This document shows, piece by piece, positions 15,826-24,133 of a stretch of DNA of 51,686 nucleotides. How positions within the stretch are numbered: position 1 is the stretch's first letter; each line of letters opens with the position of its first letter. Below the pieces are notes generated by a model. The model did no database searches. It saw nothing but the letters and a program-made list of their open reading frames with translations, and was not told the origin of the DNA. The stretch is from DATAQC01 sp038232455 (GTDB taxonomy: Bacteria; Actinomycetota; Acidimicrobiia; Acidimicrobiales; AC-14). The position numbers and the translations under genes were made by a program. Location: the NCBI GenBank assembly GCA_038232455.1, contig JBBSHU010000005.1:1-51686 (forward strand), in the 5' to 3' direction.

Positions 15826-16689
15826 ATGAGTGACATCAAGACCGTAGGAGTGGCCGGATCCGGGATGATGGGATCCGGTATCGCCGAGGTGGCGGCCAAG
15901 GCCGGCTTCGAGGTGCTCGTCCGGGGCCGGACCCAGTCGGGCGCCGATGCCGCCGTGGGCAGGGTGGCCAAGTCGCTCGACGTCCAGGTGGACAAGGGCA
16001 AGCTGTCCACCGAGGACAGCACGGCCGCCTTCGCCCGGGTCACGGCCACGACCGAGCTCGACGACTTCGAGCGTTGCCACATCGTCGTGGAGTCAATCGT
16101 CGAGGACCTCGAGGTGAAGAAGCAGCTGTTTGCCGAGCTCGACCGCATCTGCGCCGACGACACCATCCTCGCCACCAACACCTCAACGCTGTCGGTGAAC
16201 GACATCGGCCTGGGCACCAGTCGCCCCGAGAGGATCCTCGGCCTGCACTTCTTCAACCCCGCGCCCCGGATGCCGGTCGTGGAGCTGGTGCACACCCCCA
16301 GCACCGCGGAGGAGACCATCGACACCGCCCGCCAGTTCGCCACCGACTGCGGCAAGGAAGCGGTCACGGTGAAGGACAACGCCGGGTTCATCGTCAACGC
16401 CCTGCTGTTCCCCTACCTCAACGGCGCCGTGCAGATGCTCGACAACGAGATCGCATCGCGCGAGGACATCGACGCAGCCATGAAGGGCGGCTGCGGTTTC
16501 CCGATGGGCCCGCTCCAGGTGCTCGACCTCGTGGGCCTCGACGTCAGCCTGTCGATTCTGGAAGCCCTCTACGAGGAGCGCCACGATCCGTGCACGGCTC
16601 CGGCCCCGCTGCTGCGGCGCATGGTCACGGCCGAGCAGTTGGGTCGCAAGACCGGCCAGGGCTTCTACACCTACCCGGCCGCCAGCTGA
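15826..16689 (+). CDS. 3-hydroxyacyl-CoA (3-hydroxybutyryl-CoA) dehydrogenase
   Basis: The 287-aa enzyme begins with an NAD-binding GxGxxG (VGVAGSGMMGSGIAEVAAKA), has the SNTSTLSV-like catalytic loop ATNTSTLSVNDIG, the His in GLHFFNPAPRMPVVELV, and the dimer domain ending GRKTGQGFYTY. It interconverts acetoacetyl-CoA and (S)-3-hydroxybutyryl-CoA. The usual PHA reductase PhaB is a short-chain dehydrogenase of R-specificity and a different fold, so this enzyme alone cannot give the synthase substrate. GAAGAGGAGA precedes ATG 15826. The thiolase starts 16 bases after its stop. Confidence 0.9.
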   Translation: MSDIKTVGVAGSGMMGSGIAEVAAKAGFEVLVRGRTQSGADAAVGRVAKSLDVQVDKGKLSTEDSTAAFARVTATTELDDFERCHIVVESIVEDLEVKKQLFAELDRICADDTILATNTSTLSVNDIGLGTSRPERILGLHFFNPAPRMPVVELVHTPSTAEETIDTARQFATDCGKEAVTVKDNAGFIVNALLFPYLNGAVQMLDNEIASREDIDAAMKGGCGFPMGPLQVLDLVGLDVSLSILEALYEERHDPCTAPAPLLRRMVTAEQLGRKTGQGFYTYPAAS

Positions 16690-16705
16690 AAAGAGGAGAG
16701 CTCAC

Positions 16706-17890
16706 ATGCCCGGATCAATTATCGCCTCGTACGCCCGGACTCCTATCGGCAAGCTGGCGGGCTCGCTGGCCTCACTGACGGCCGCCGACCTCGGCGGTTT
16801 CGCCATCACCGCGGCCCTGGCCCGAGCCGGCATCGAGCCCGATCAGGTGGACCACGTCATCCTGGGCCACGTGCTCCAGGCCGGCCAGGGCCAGAACCCC
16901 GCCCGCCAGGCCGCGGCCAAGGGCGGGATCCCCATGGCCGTTCCCGCCGTCACCGTGAACAAGGTGTGCCTGTCGGGGATCCAGGCCATCTACCTGGCCG
17001 ACCAGATGATCCAGGCGGGCGACGCCGACATCGTCGTGGCCGGAGGCATGGAATCGATGACCCAGGCGCCTCACCTGCTTCCCGGGTCCCGCAGCGGCTA
17101 CCGCCTGGGCGACGTCACCGCCGTCGACTCGATGATCAGCGACGGCCTCTGGTGCGCCTTCGACGGCGTGCACATGGGCGCAGGTACCGAGGCCTATGTC
17201 GCCAAGGCGTCGATCTCGCGCCAGGTCCAGGACGAGCTGGCGGCCAAGAGCCACGAGCGGGCCGCCTCGGCCATCAAAGAGGGACGCCTGGCCGACGAGA
17301 TCGCCCCCGTCACGGTGCCCCAGCGGAAGAGCTCGATCGTCGTCGAGACCGACGAAGGGGTCCGTCCCGAGACCACGCCCGAGTCGCTGAGTCGCCTCAA
17401 GCCCGCCTTCGCGCCGGACGGCACCATCACTGCGGGCAACGCTTCGCAGATCTCCGACGGCGCCGGAGCCGTGGTCGTGGTGAGCGCGGCCAAGGCGGCC
17501 GAGCTGGGGCTGACGCCCCTGGCCGAGCTGGCGGGATTCGGGATGGTCGCCGGTCCTGACGCCTCGCTGCTGACCCAGCCGTCACGGGCGATCACCCGGG
17601 CCCTCGACAAGACGGGTCGCACAGTTGGCGACGTCGACCTGTTCGAGATCAACGAGGCGTTCGCCGCCGTCGGCGTGGCCTCCATGGCCGACCTGGGGAT
17701 CGGCGACGACATCGTGAACGTGAACGGCGGTGCCATAGCCCTGGGCCATCCCATCGGTGCCTCGGGGACGCGGCTGGTGATGACCCTGGTCGAGGAGCTC
17801 CGCCGTCGAGGCGGTGGGCTCGGCGCCGCTGCACTGTGTGGCGGCGGGGGACAGGGCGAGGCCGCTCTCGTACAGGTAGGAGCCAGATGA
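16706..17890 (+). CDS. Acetyl-CoA C-acetyltransferase (thiolase)
   Basis: The 394-aa protein has the complete thiolase triad region: Cys88 in VNKVCLSGIQAI, His in GHPIGASGTRLV and the second Cys in AALCGGGGQGEA. The first domain (GSIIASYARTPIGKLAGSLA) and length match biosynthetic acetoacetyl-CoA thiolases. It condenses two acetyl-CoA to acetoacetyl-CoA, step one of PHB synthesis, or cleaves longer ketoacyl-CoA. AAGAGGAG precedes ATG 16706. The TGA overlaps the ATG of aceE (ATGA at 17887-17890), placing the acetyl-CoA-producing and acetyl-CoA-consuming enzymes in one coupled mRNA. Confidence 0.92.
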   Translation: MPGSIIASYARTPIGKLAGSLASLTAADLGGFAITAALARAGIEPDQVDHVILGHVLQAGQGQNPARQAAAKGGIPMAVPAVTVNKVCLSGIQAIYLADQMIQAGDADIVVAGGMESMTQAPHLLPGSRSGYRLGDVTAVDSMISDGLWCAFDGVHMGAGTEAYVAKASISRQVQDELAAKSHERAASAIKEGRLADEIAPVTVPQRKSSIVVETDEGVRPETTPESLSRLKPAFAPDGTITAGNASQISDGAGAVVVVSAAKAAELGLTPLAELAGFGMVAGPDASLLTQPSRAITRALDKTGRTVGDVDLFEINEAFAAVGVASMADLGIGDDIVNVNGGAIALGHPIGASGTRLVMTLVEELRRRGGGLGAAALCGGGGQGEAALVQVGAR

Positions 17891-20609
17891 CGCCCCCGGC
17901 CAAGCTCGACGGCGGCTTCGCCCGTCAGCTGCCCGACTTCGACGCCGGCCTCACCGACGAGTGGGTCGACTCGCTCGACGCCGTCATCGACGCCCACGGC
18001 CCGACGCGGCCCGCCTGGTGCTGACCCGACTCCTTCACCGCGCCGCCGAGCGGGACATGGGTTTCCCCACCCGCAGGGACACGCCGTACCTCAACAGCAT
18101 CTCGCCCGGCGACGAACCCGAGTACCCGGGCGAGGTGGCCCTGGAACGACACATCGAGGGCCTCGTCCGCTGGAACGCTGCGGTGATGGTGACCCGGGCC
18201 AACATCTTGTCGGACGGGATCGGCGGTCACCTGTCCACCCCGGCCTCGGCGGCCTGCCTCTACGAGATGGGCTTCAACCACTTCTTCCGGGGCAAGGACG
18301 ACGGTCATGGCGGCGACCAGGTCTTCTTCCAGGGTCACGCCACGCCGGGGATCTACGCCCGGGCCTTTCTGGAGGGACGCCTCACCGAGGACCAGCTCGA
18401 CCACTTCCGCCGGGAGATCGACGGCCGGGGGCTGCCGAGCTACCCCCATCCCCGCCTCATGCCCGACTTCTGGGAGTTCCCCACGGTCTCAATGGGACTG
18501 GGCCCGCTCAACGCTATCTACCAGGCCCGGTTCAACCGCTACCTGGCCCAGCGCGACATGGTCGACACCAGCGCCGCCAAGGTGTGGTGCTTCCTGGGTG
18601 ACGGCGAGTGCGACGAGCCCGAGACCCTGGGCGCCCTGTCCATCGCCGCCCGCGAGGGCCTCGACAACCTCATCTTCGTGGTGAACTGCAACCTGCAGCG
18701 CCTCGACGGCCCTGTGCGCGGCAACGGCAAGATCATCCAGGAGCTGGAGTCGGTGTTCCGGGGGGCGGGCTGGAACGTGGCCAAGGTCGTGTGGGGTGCC
18801 CGCTGGGAGGAGTTGCTGTCGGCCGACCACGGCGGCGTCCTGCTCGACAAGATGGACGCCACCCTCGATGGCGAGTATCAGAAGTACGCGGTGGAGGGCC
18901 CGGCCTACGTGCGCCAGCACTTCTTCGGAGCGGATCCCCGACTCCAGGAGATGGTGGCCCACCTGCCCGACGACGACCCCGTCTTCACCCTGCCCCGCGG
19001 CGGCCACGATCGCCGCAAGCTGTACGCCGCCTACGTGGCGGCCACCGGGCACAAGGGTTCGCCCTCGGTGATCTTGGCCAAGACGTTGAAGGGCTCCCGC
19101 CTCGGGAACAAGATCGAGAGCCGCAACGCCGCCCACCAGGTCAAGAAGATTGCCCGCGACCAGTTGGGGGCCTTGCGCGACCGGCTGGGCCTGGCCGACC
19201 GGATCTCCGACGAGGCTCTCTCCGCCGACCTGCCGCCCTACGTCCGCCTGCCGCCCGGCTCCGACGAGGAGCGCTACCTCCTGGAACGCCGCCGGGCCCT
19301 GGGTGGGTCGATCCCCAAGCGGGTCGTGAACTTCCGTCCACCCGGCCAGCCCGCCCCTGCGGTGTTCGAGGATCTCCTCGGCGGCTCCGGGGACCGGGCC
19401 GTGTCCACCACCATGGCTTTCGCCGGGCTCCTCCGCTCACTGCTGCGAGACGAGACGATGGGTGACCGGGTGGTGCCGATCGTCCCCGACGAGGCCCGCA
19501 CCTTCGGGCTCGATTCGTTGTTCAGCGAGGTGAAGATCTACGCCCACGCCGGCCAGCGTTACGACCCCGTCGACGGGGCCATGACGCTGTCCTACCGCGA
19601 GAGCGAGCAGGGCCAGATCCTCGAGGAGGGCATCACCGAGGCGGGTTCGATGGCGTCGTTCACCGCCGCCGGCTCGGCCTACGCCACGTGGGGCGAGGCG
19701 ATGATCCCCTTCTACATCTTCTACTCGATGTTCGGGTTCCAGCGGGTGGGCGACCTCATCTGGGCCTTCGGCGACATCCGCGGCCGCGGCTTCCTGCTCG
19801 GCGCCACGGCGGGGAGGACCACCCTCAACGGCGAGGGGCTGCAGCACCAGGACGGCCACAGCCTGGTGCTGGCGTCCACCGTGCCCAACCTGGCGGCCTA
19901 CGACCCCGCCTTCGCCTACGAGGTGGGCACCATCATTCGCGACGGCATCGCCCGCATGTACGGCGACGACCCCGAGGACGTCTTCTATTACCTCACCCTC
20001 TACAACGAGAACTACCCGATGCCCGCCATGCCCGCGGGCGTCGAGGAGGGCATCGTCAAAGGGATCTACCGCTTTGCCGCGGCACCGGACCGGGCTTTGG
20101 GCACGCAGCCGGCCCGGCCGGCGACGATCCTGTTCAGCGGCACCGCCCAGGGCGCGGCCCGGGAGGCCCAGCAGCTGCTGGCCGAGCACCACGGCGTGGC
20201 CGCCGAGCTGTTCAGCGTGACGTCCTACAAGGCCCTCCGCGAGGACGCCCTGGCCGCGGTCCGGTGGAACCGCCTGCATCCCACCGACCTGGCGCGCACG
20301 CCGTACGTGACCGAGGTGCTGGCCGACACGGATGGTCCGACGGTGGCCATCACCGACTTCATGAAAGCGGTACCGGATCAGGTTTCCCCGTGGGTTCCCG
20401 GCCATCTCACCACTCTCGGTACCGACGGCTACGGGCGCTCCGACTCCCGGGCTGCGCTGCGGCGCCACTTCGAGACCGACGCCGCCCATCTGGTGGTGGC
20501 CGTACTTGCGGCTCTCGCCGACACCGGCAACGCCAAGGGAGAGGAAGTGGCCGACGCCATCGCGCGCTACGGCATCGACCCCGAGGCCATCGAACCGTTG
20601 AAGGCATGA
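17887..20609 (+). CDS. aceE: Pyruvate dehydrogenase E1, homodimeric AceE type (one-base frameshift near 18000)
   Basis: The product would be about 907 aa, the usual size of AceE. Landmarks: GGHLSTPASAACLYEMGFNH and HFFRGKDDGHGGDQVFFQGH early on, the thiamine-pyrophosphate motif GDGECDEPETLGALSIAARE with NCNLQRLDGPVRGNGKIIQE, and the transketolase-like half (LSYRESEQGQILEEGITEAG). It decarboxylates pyruvate for acetyl-CoA production together with E2/E3, which are not in the window. The natural start, ATG 17887, encodes GLTDEWVDSLDAVIDAHGP, then the frame must shift by one base at about 18000 to reach LVLTRLLHRAAERDMGFPTR. One missing base in a GGCCCGACG context accounts for it. If real, only an N-truncated protein would be made. 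Confidence 0.88.
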
Positions 20610-20629
20610 GCGTCGTCGGGTCCTGTCCG

Positions 20630-20683
20630 GTGGCCGGCCCCTCCCACCGCCATCCGGGCGGCGGGCCCCTCCCCGCCGGCCAC
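20630..20683 (+). terminator. GC-rich hairpin downstream of aceE
   Basis: GTGGCCGGC (20630-20638) pairs with GCCGGCCAC (20675-20683), followed by TTGTCTT. A further GC-rich stem can form inside the loop. It could end most transcription after aceE or separate aceE from the second dehydrogenase gene. Confidence 0.4.
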
Positions 20684-20730
20684 TTGTCTTGGGGGCGGGA
20701 AATCAACGCCCTACGGGCGGCGGTACGCCC

Positions 20731-21588
20731 ATGAGCATCGAGCGCGTGGGAGTTGTCGGGTGCGGCCTCATGGGTTCGGGTATCGCCGAGATCTGCGCCC
20801 GGGCCGGGCTCGACGTCGTCGTTCGCGAGGTCGACGCCGACGCGGTGGCCGGCGGCCAGGCTCGCATCCAGGGTTCGCTCGACCGGGCCCGTCGGCGGGG
20901 CAAGTTGTCCGACGACGAGGCGGCGGCTGCCCTCGCCCGCCTGCGTTACACCACCGACCTCGGTGACTTCGCCGACCGGCAACTGGTGGTCGAGGCGGTG
21001 TCGGAGTCCGAGCCCCTCAAGCTCGACGTGTTCGCCACGCTCGACAAGGTGGTGCCCGACGACGCCATCCTCGCGTCCAACACGTCGGCCATCCCGATCA
21101 TGAAGTTGGCCATGGCCACCGGCCGGGCGGACCGGGTCGTCGGGCTTCACTTCTTCAGTCCCGTGCCGGTGCTCAAACTGGTGGAGCTCGTCGCCTCGCT
21201 GCTGACCAGTGTCGAGACAACCGAGGTCGTACAGGCCTTCGCCGAGGCCACCCTCGACAAGCGGGTCATCCGCTCGAAGGACCGGGCCGGCTTCATCGTG
21301 AATGCCCTGCTCATCCCCTACCTCGTCTCGGCCATTCGCATGCTCGAGTCCGGCTTCGCCACCGGCGAGGACATCGACGCCGGGATGGTGCTGGGCTGCA
21401 ACCACCCGATGGGGCCTCTCGCCCTCTCCGACTTCATCGGCCTCGACACCACCCTGGCCGCAGCTCGATCGCTCTACGAGGAGTTCAAAGAGCCGCTGTA
21501 CGCCCCGCCACCGTTGCTGTCGCGGATGGTCGAGGCCGGCCTACTCGGGCGCAAGACCGGCCAAGGGTTCTACGAGTACGAGGCTTGA
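20731..21588 (+). CDS. 3-hydroxyacyl-CoA dehydrogenase, second copy in the locus
   Basis: The 285-aa product starts MSIERVGVVGCGLMGSGIAE (NAD-binding GxGxxG), contains LASNTSAIPIMKLA, GLHFFSPVPVLKLVELV and the C-terminal GRKTGQGFYEYEA. Family, length and reaction match the dehydrogenase at 15826-16689, but sequence differs widely, so it is an old paralogue, perhaps for another chain length. No strong ribosome site precedes ATG 20731; CGGCGG is the nearest purine-rich run. It follows a hairpin behind aceE and is followed by another, so it may be a separate short transcript or the last gene of the PHA series. Confidence 0.88.
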   Translation: MSIERVGVVGCGLMGSGIAEICARAGLDVVVREVDADAVAGGQARIQGSLDRARRRGKLSDDEAAAALARLRYTTDLGDFADRQLVVEAVSESEPLKLDVFATLDKVVPDDAILASNTSAIPIMKLAMATGRADRVVGLHFFSPVPVLKLVELVASLLTSVETTEVVQAFAEATLDKRVIRSKDRAGFIVNALLIPYLVSAIRMLESGFATGEDIDAGMVLGCNHPMGPLALSDFIGLDTTLAAARSLYEEFKEPLYAPPPLLSRMVEAGLLGRKTGQGFYEYEA

Positions 21589-21623
21589 GAGCCTCGGCGG
21601 GTTCTGTCATTTCGTAGGACAGT

Positions 21624-21661
21624 GGGTGGTGTTGCCGGCCCCAGGGCCGGACCATCCACCC
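21624..21661 (+). terminator. Two-stage hairpin after the second dehydrogenase gene
   Basis: CCGGCCC-CA-GGGCCGG (21635-21650) forms a tight inner stem and GGGTGG/CCACCC (21624-21629 and 21656-21661) an outer one, 36 bases after the stop codon. No T-run follows, so termination strength is uncertain. Confidence 0.4.
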
Positions 21662-21772
21662 CGGCTGATGTCGAGCCGTTGCCGAACGGACCAGGCACGG
21701 GTGGCCATTCCGGGCCATTGCCAGGTCGGCGCCATCGGCGCATGCTCTACCGGTCACCGGGAGGACGACCAC

Positions 21773-24118
21773 ATGACCAATACGATCGACATCGGGCATC
21801 CCATCCGGCGCGGCAAGCCGGAGGACGTGCCGCCGCCCATCGACGCAGGGCGAGGCAACGAGGAACGGGCGGGCGCCCTCGAGCGCTGGGGCAAGTTCTG
21901 TGCCCGTCGGCATTGGCCGGTGATCGTTGCCTGGCTGGTCATCCTGGTCGCGGTCGGCGCCTTCCACGAGGCCCACCACGGGGTGACAAAGGACAAGTTT
22001 GCGATCCCGGGTACGCAGTCACAGAAGGCGGCCGACCTGTTGGCCTCCGAGTTCCCCGCGGCGTCGGGCCCGAGCGCGACCGTCGTGTTCGAGGCGACCT
22101 CCGGGTCGCTCGCCGACCCGAACCACAAGACGGCCATCGATCAGACAGTGGCGAACCTGAAGGGTCTCCCGCAGGTCACGTCCGTGACGGGTCCGTTCGA
22201 CCCCACGCCCACGGGCATCCAGGGGTTCGACCAGGGCCACGCCGTCGTAAAGAACGAGAATTTGAACGTGAACGCCCGCCAGACCGTCGGCTTCGCCATA
22301 GTCCCGTTCTCGGAACAACTGAGCGTCGACCGGGCCACGGCGATGTTCACCGAGCTGGAGAAGGCCACCCAACCGGCGGTGGCCGCCGGCCTGAAGGTCG
22401 ACATGGGCGGCCCGGTCGTCGACCTCGGCAACCCCCCCGATCCCGGTCTCTCCAAGTACGCCGAGCCCATCGGCCTGCTGTTCGCGGTGATCATCCTCAT
22501 CGTCGCCCTGGGATCGTTCCCGTCGATGGCGGTACCGATCGGTGTGGCCATGCTGTCGGTCGTGCTGTCGGAGGTCCTCGTCGGGATCCTGGAGGCATCG
22601 TTCTCCATCGGGTCGGTGGCCCCCGTCCTCGGGGCGATGATCGGGCTCGGCGTGGGGATCGACTACTCGCTGTTCATCGTGAGCCGATACCGACAGGGCC
22701 TGACCGACGGCATGGAGCCTGATGACGCCGTCGGCCGGTCCATCGCCACCTCCGGGTCAGCGGTTCTCTTCGCGGGGATCACCGTGTGCATGGCCCTGTG
22801 CGGCCTCTACTTCATCGGCATCCCCTTCGCGGCCCAGCTCGGCTACGTCGCCGCTCTGTTCGTGGTGGTGACGATCGTCGCCGCTTTGACGTTGGCCCCT
22901 GCCCTGCTCGGGCTCCTCGGCCATCGGATCAACTCGCTGTCGATCCATCACCGCCACGAGACGGCCGACATCCACAAGACACTGTCGGCCCGCTGGGCAT
23001 CGGCGACGTCGAACCATCCGATGCGTTACGCCCTCGTCAGCCTGGTGGTCCTGCTGCTATTGGCGGCCCCGGTCCTCAAGATCGAGTTGGGGTTCACGGA
23101 CGACGGCAACGTGGCGACCCAGCTCACGCAACGTCGGGCCTACGACACCCTGACCGCCAACTTCGGCGCCGGCGTCAATGGTCCGTTGCTCTTGGCCATC
23201 GATCTCCGGGGCGCTGATCTCACCAACCAAAAGACGGTGGCCGACGGGTTCGTGGCCCTGGGGCGGCTCACCGACACCATCAAGACCACGCCCGGGGTTG
23301 CTCGCGTGTCGTTGCCGATTCCCAACAACGTCCCGACGGAGCAGGACCCCAAGCTGCCGACGGCGCTGATCATGCAGATTGTGCCGACGACGGCGCCCAA
23401 CTCCGAAGCCACCGCCGACCTGGTTCGCACCCTGCACGACAAGGTGATCCCGACGGCGTTGAAGGGGACTACTGGAGACGCCAACAAGGTCTATATCGGT
23501 GGTCAGACCTCGACCCGCATCGACCTGACCGACGCCCTCGCCGGGCGGCTGCCCATCTTCATCGGGGCGGTGCTCCTGGGCGCCTTCCTGTTGTTGATGA
23601 TGGTGTTCCGGTCGCTGTTCGTGCCGTTCAAGGCCGCCATCATGAACCTGCTGTCGATCGGTGGGGCCTACGGCGTGATCGTCCTCGTCTTCCAGGAGGG
23701 CTGGGGCAAAGGGATCATCGGCCTTTCCGACACGGTACCCATCGTCGCCTTCGTCCCGGTGATCATGTTCGCCGTGCTCTTCGGGCTCTCGATGGACTAC
23801 GAGGTGTTCCTCATCTCCCGCATCAAAGAGGAGTACGAGAAGTCGGGCAGTCGCCAGAGCGTGGTGACCGGACTGGCGGCCACCGCCCGGGTGATCACCG
23901 CGGCGGCGATGATCATGATTGCGGTGTTCCTGGCGTTCGTCACCAATCCCGACCCGCAGATAAAGATGATCGGGCTCGGCATGGCCGTCGCCGTGTTCAT
24001 CGACGCCACCATCGTCCGCATGATGCTCGTGCCGTCGACGATGGAGCTGGCGGGCAAGGCCAACTGGTGGCTCCCGTCCTGGCTCGAGCGCATGCTGCCC
24101 CACATTCACGTGGAGTAG
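21773..24118 (+). CDS. MMPL-family (RND-type) membrane transporter
   Basis: The 781-aa protein has the two-fold MMPL layout: a first membrane helix (HWPVIVAWLVILVAVGAF), a large periplasmic loop, a five-helix block with GLGVGIDYSLFIVSRYRQGL, a second loop and a second block with FGLSMDYEVFLISRIKEEYE. The Asp-Tyr motifs are the proton-relay sites of this family. MMPL proteins export lipids, lipid conjugates or drugs using the proton gradient. GGGAGGA precedes ATG 21773. It converges with a second MMPL gene, with only 15 bases between the stops. It ends PHIHVE, close to the EVHIEGE ending of its neighbour, a sign of common ancestry. Substrate unknown. Confidence 0.88.
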   Translation: MTNTIDIGHPIRRGKPEDVPPPIDAGRGNEERAGALERWGKFCARRHWPVIVAWLVILVAVGAFHEAHHGVTKDKFAIPGTQSQKAADLLASEFPAASGPSATVVFEATSGSLADPNHKTAIDQTVANLKGLPQVTSVTGPFDPTPTGIQGFDQGHAVVKNENLNVNARQTVGFAIVPFSEQLSVDRATAMFTELEKATQPAVAAGLKVDMGGPVVDLGNPPDPGLSKYAEPIGLLFAVIILIVALGSFPSMAVPIGVAMLSVVLSEVLVGILEASFSIGSVAPVLGAMIGLGVGIDYSLFIVSRYRQGLTDGMEPDDAVGRSIATSGSAVLFAGITVCMALCGLYFIGIPFAAQLGYVAALFVVVTIVAALTLAPALLGLLGHRINSLSIHHRHETADIHKTLSARWASATSNHPMRYALVSLVVLLLLAAPVLKIELGFTDDGNVATQLTQRRAYDTLTANFGAGVNGPLLLAIDLRGADLTNQKTVADGFVALGRLTDTIKTTPGVARVSLPIPNNVPTEQDPKLPTALIMQIVPTTAPNSEATADLVRTLHDKVIPTALKGTTGDANKVYIGGQTSTRIDLTDALAGRLPIFIGAVLLGAFLLLMMVFRSLFVPFKAAIMNLLSIGGAYGVIVLVFQEGWGKGIIGLSDTVPIVAFVPVIMFAVLFGLSMDYEVFLISRIKEEYEKSGSRQSVVTGLAATARVITAAAMIMIAVFLAFVTNPDPQIKMIGLGMAVAVFIDATIVRMMLVPSTMELAGKANWWLPSWLERMLPHIHVE

Positions 24119-24133
24119 GACTTCAGGGGTTCG

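Noticed and set aside
17990..18010. Programmed frameshift in aceE
   Set aside because: No slippery heptamer or downstream pseudoknot signal is visible; a single missing base explains it.
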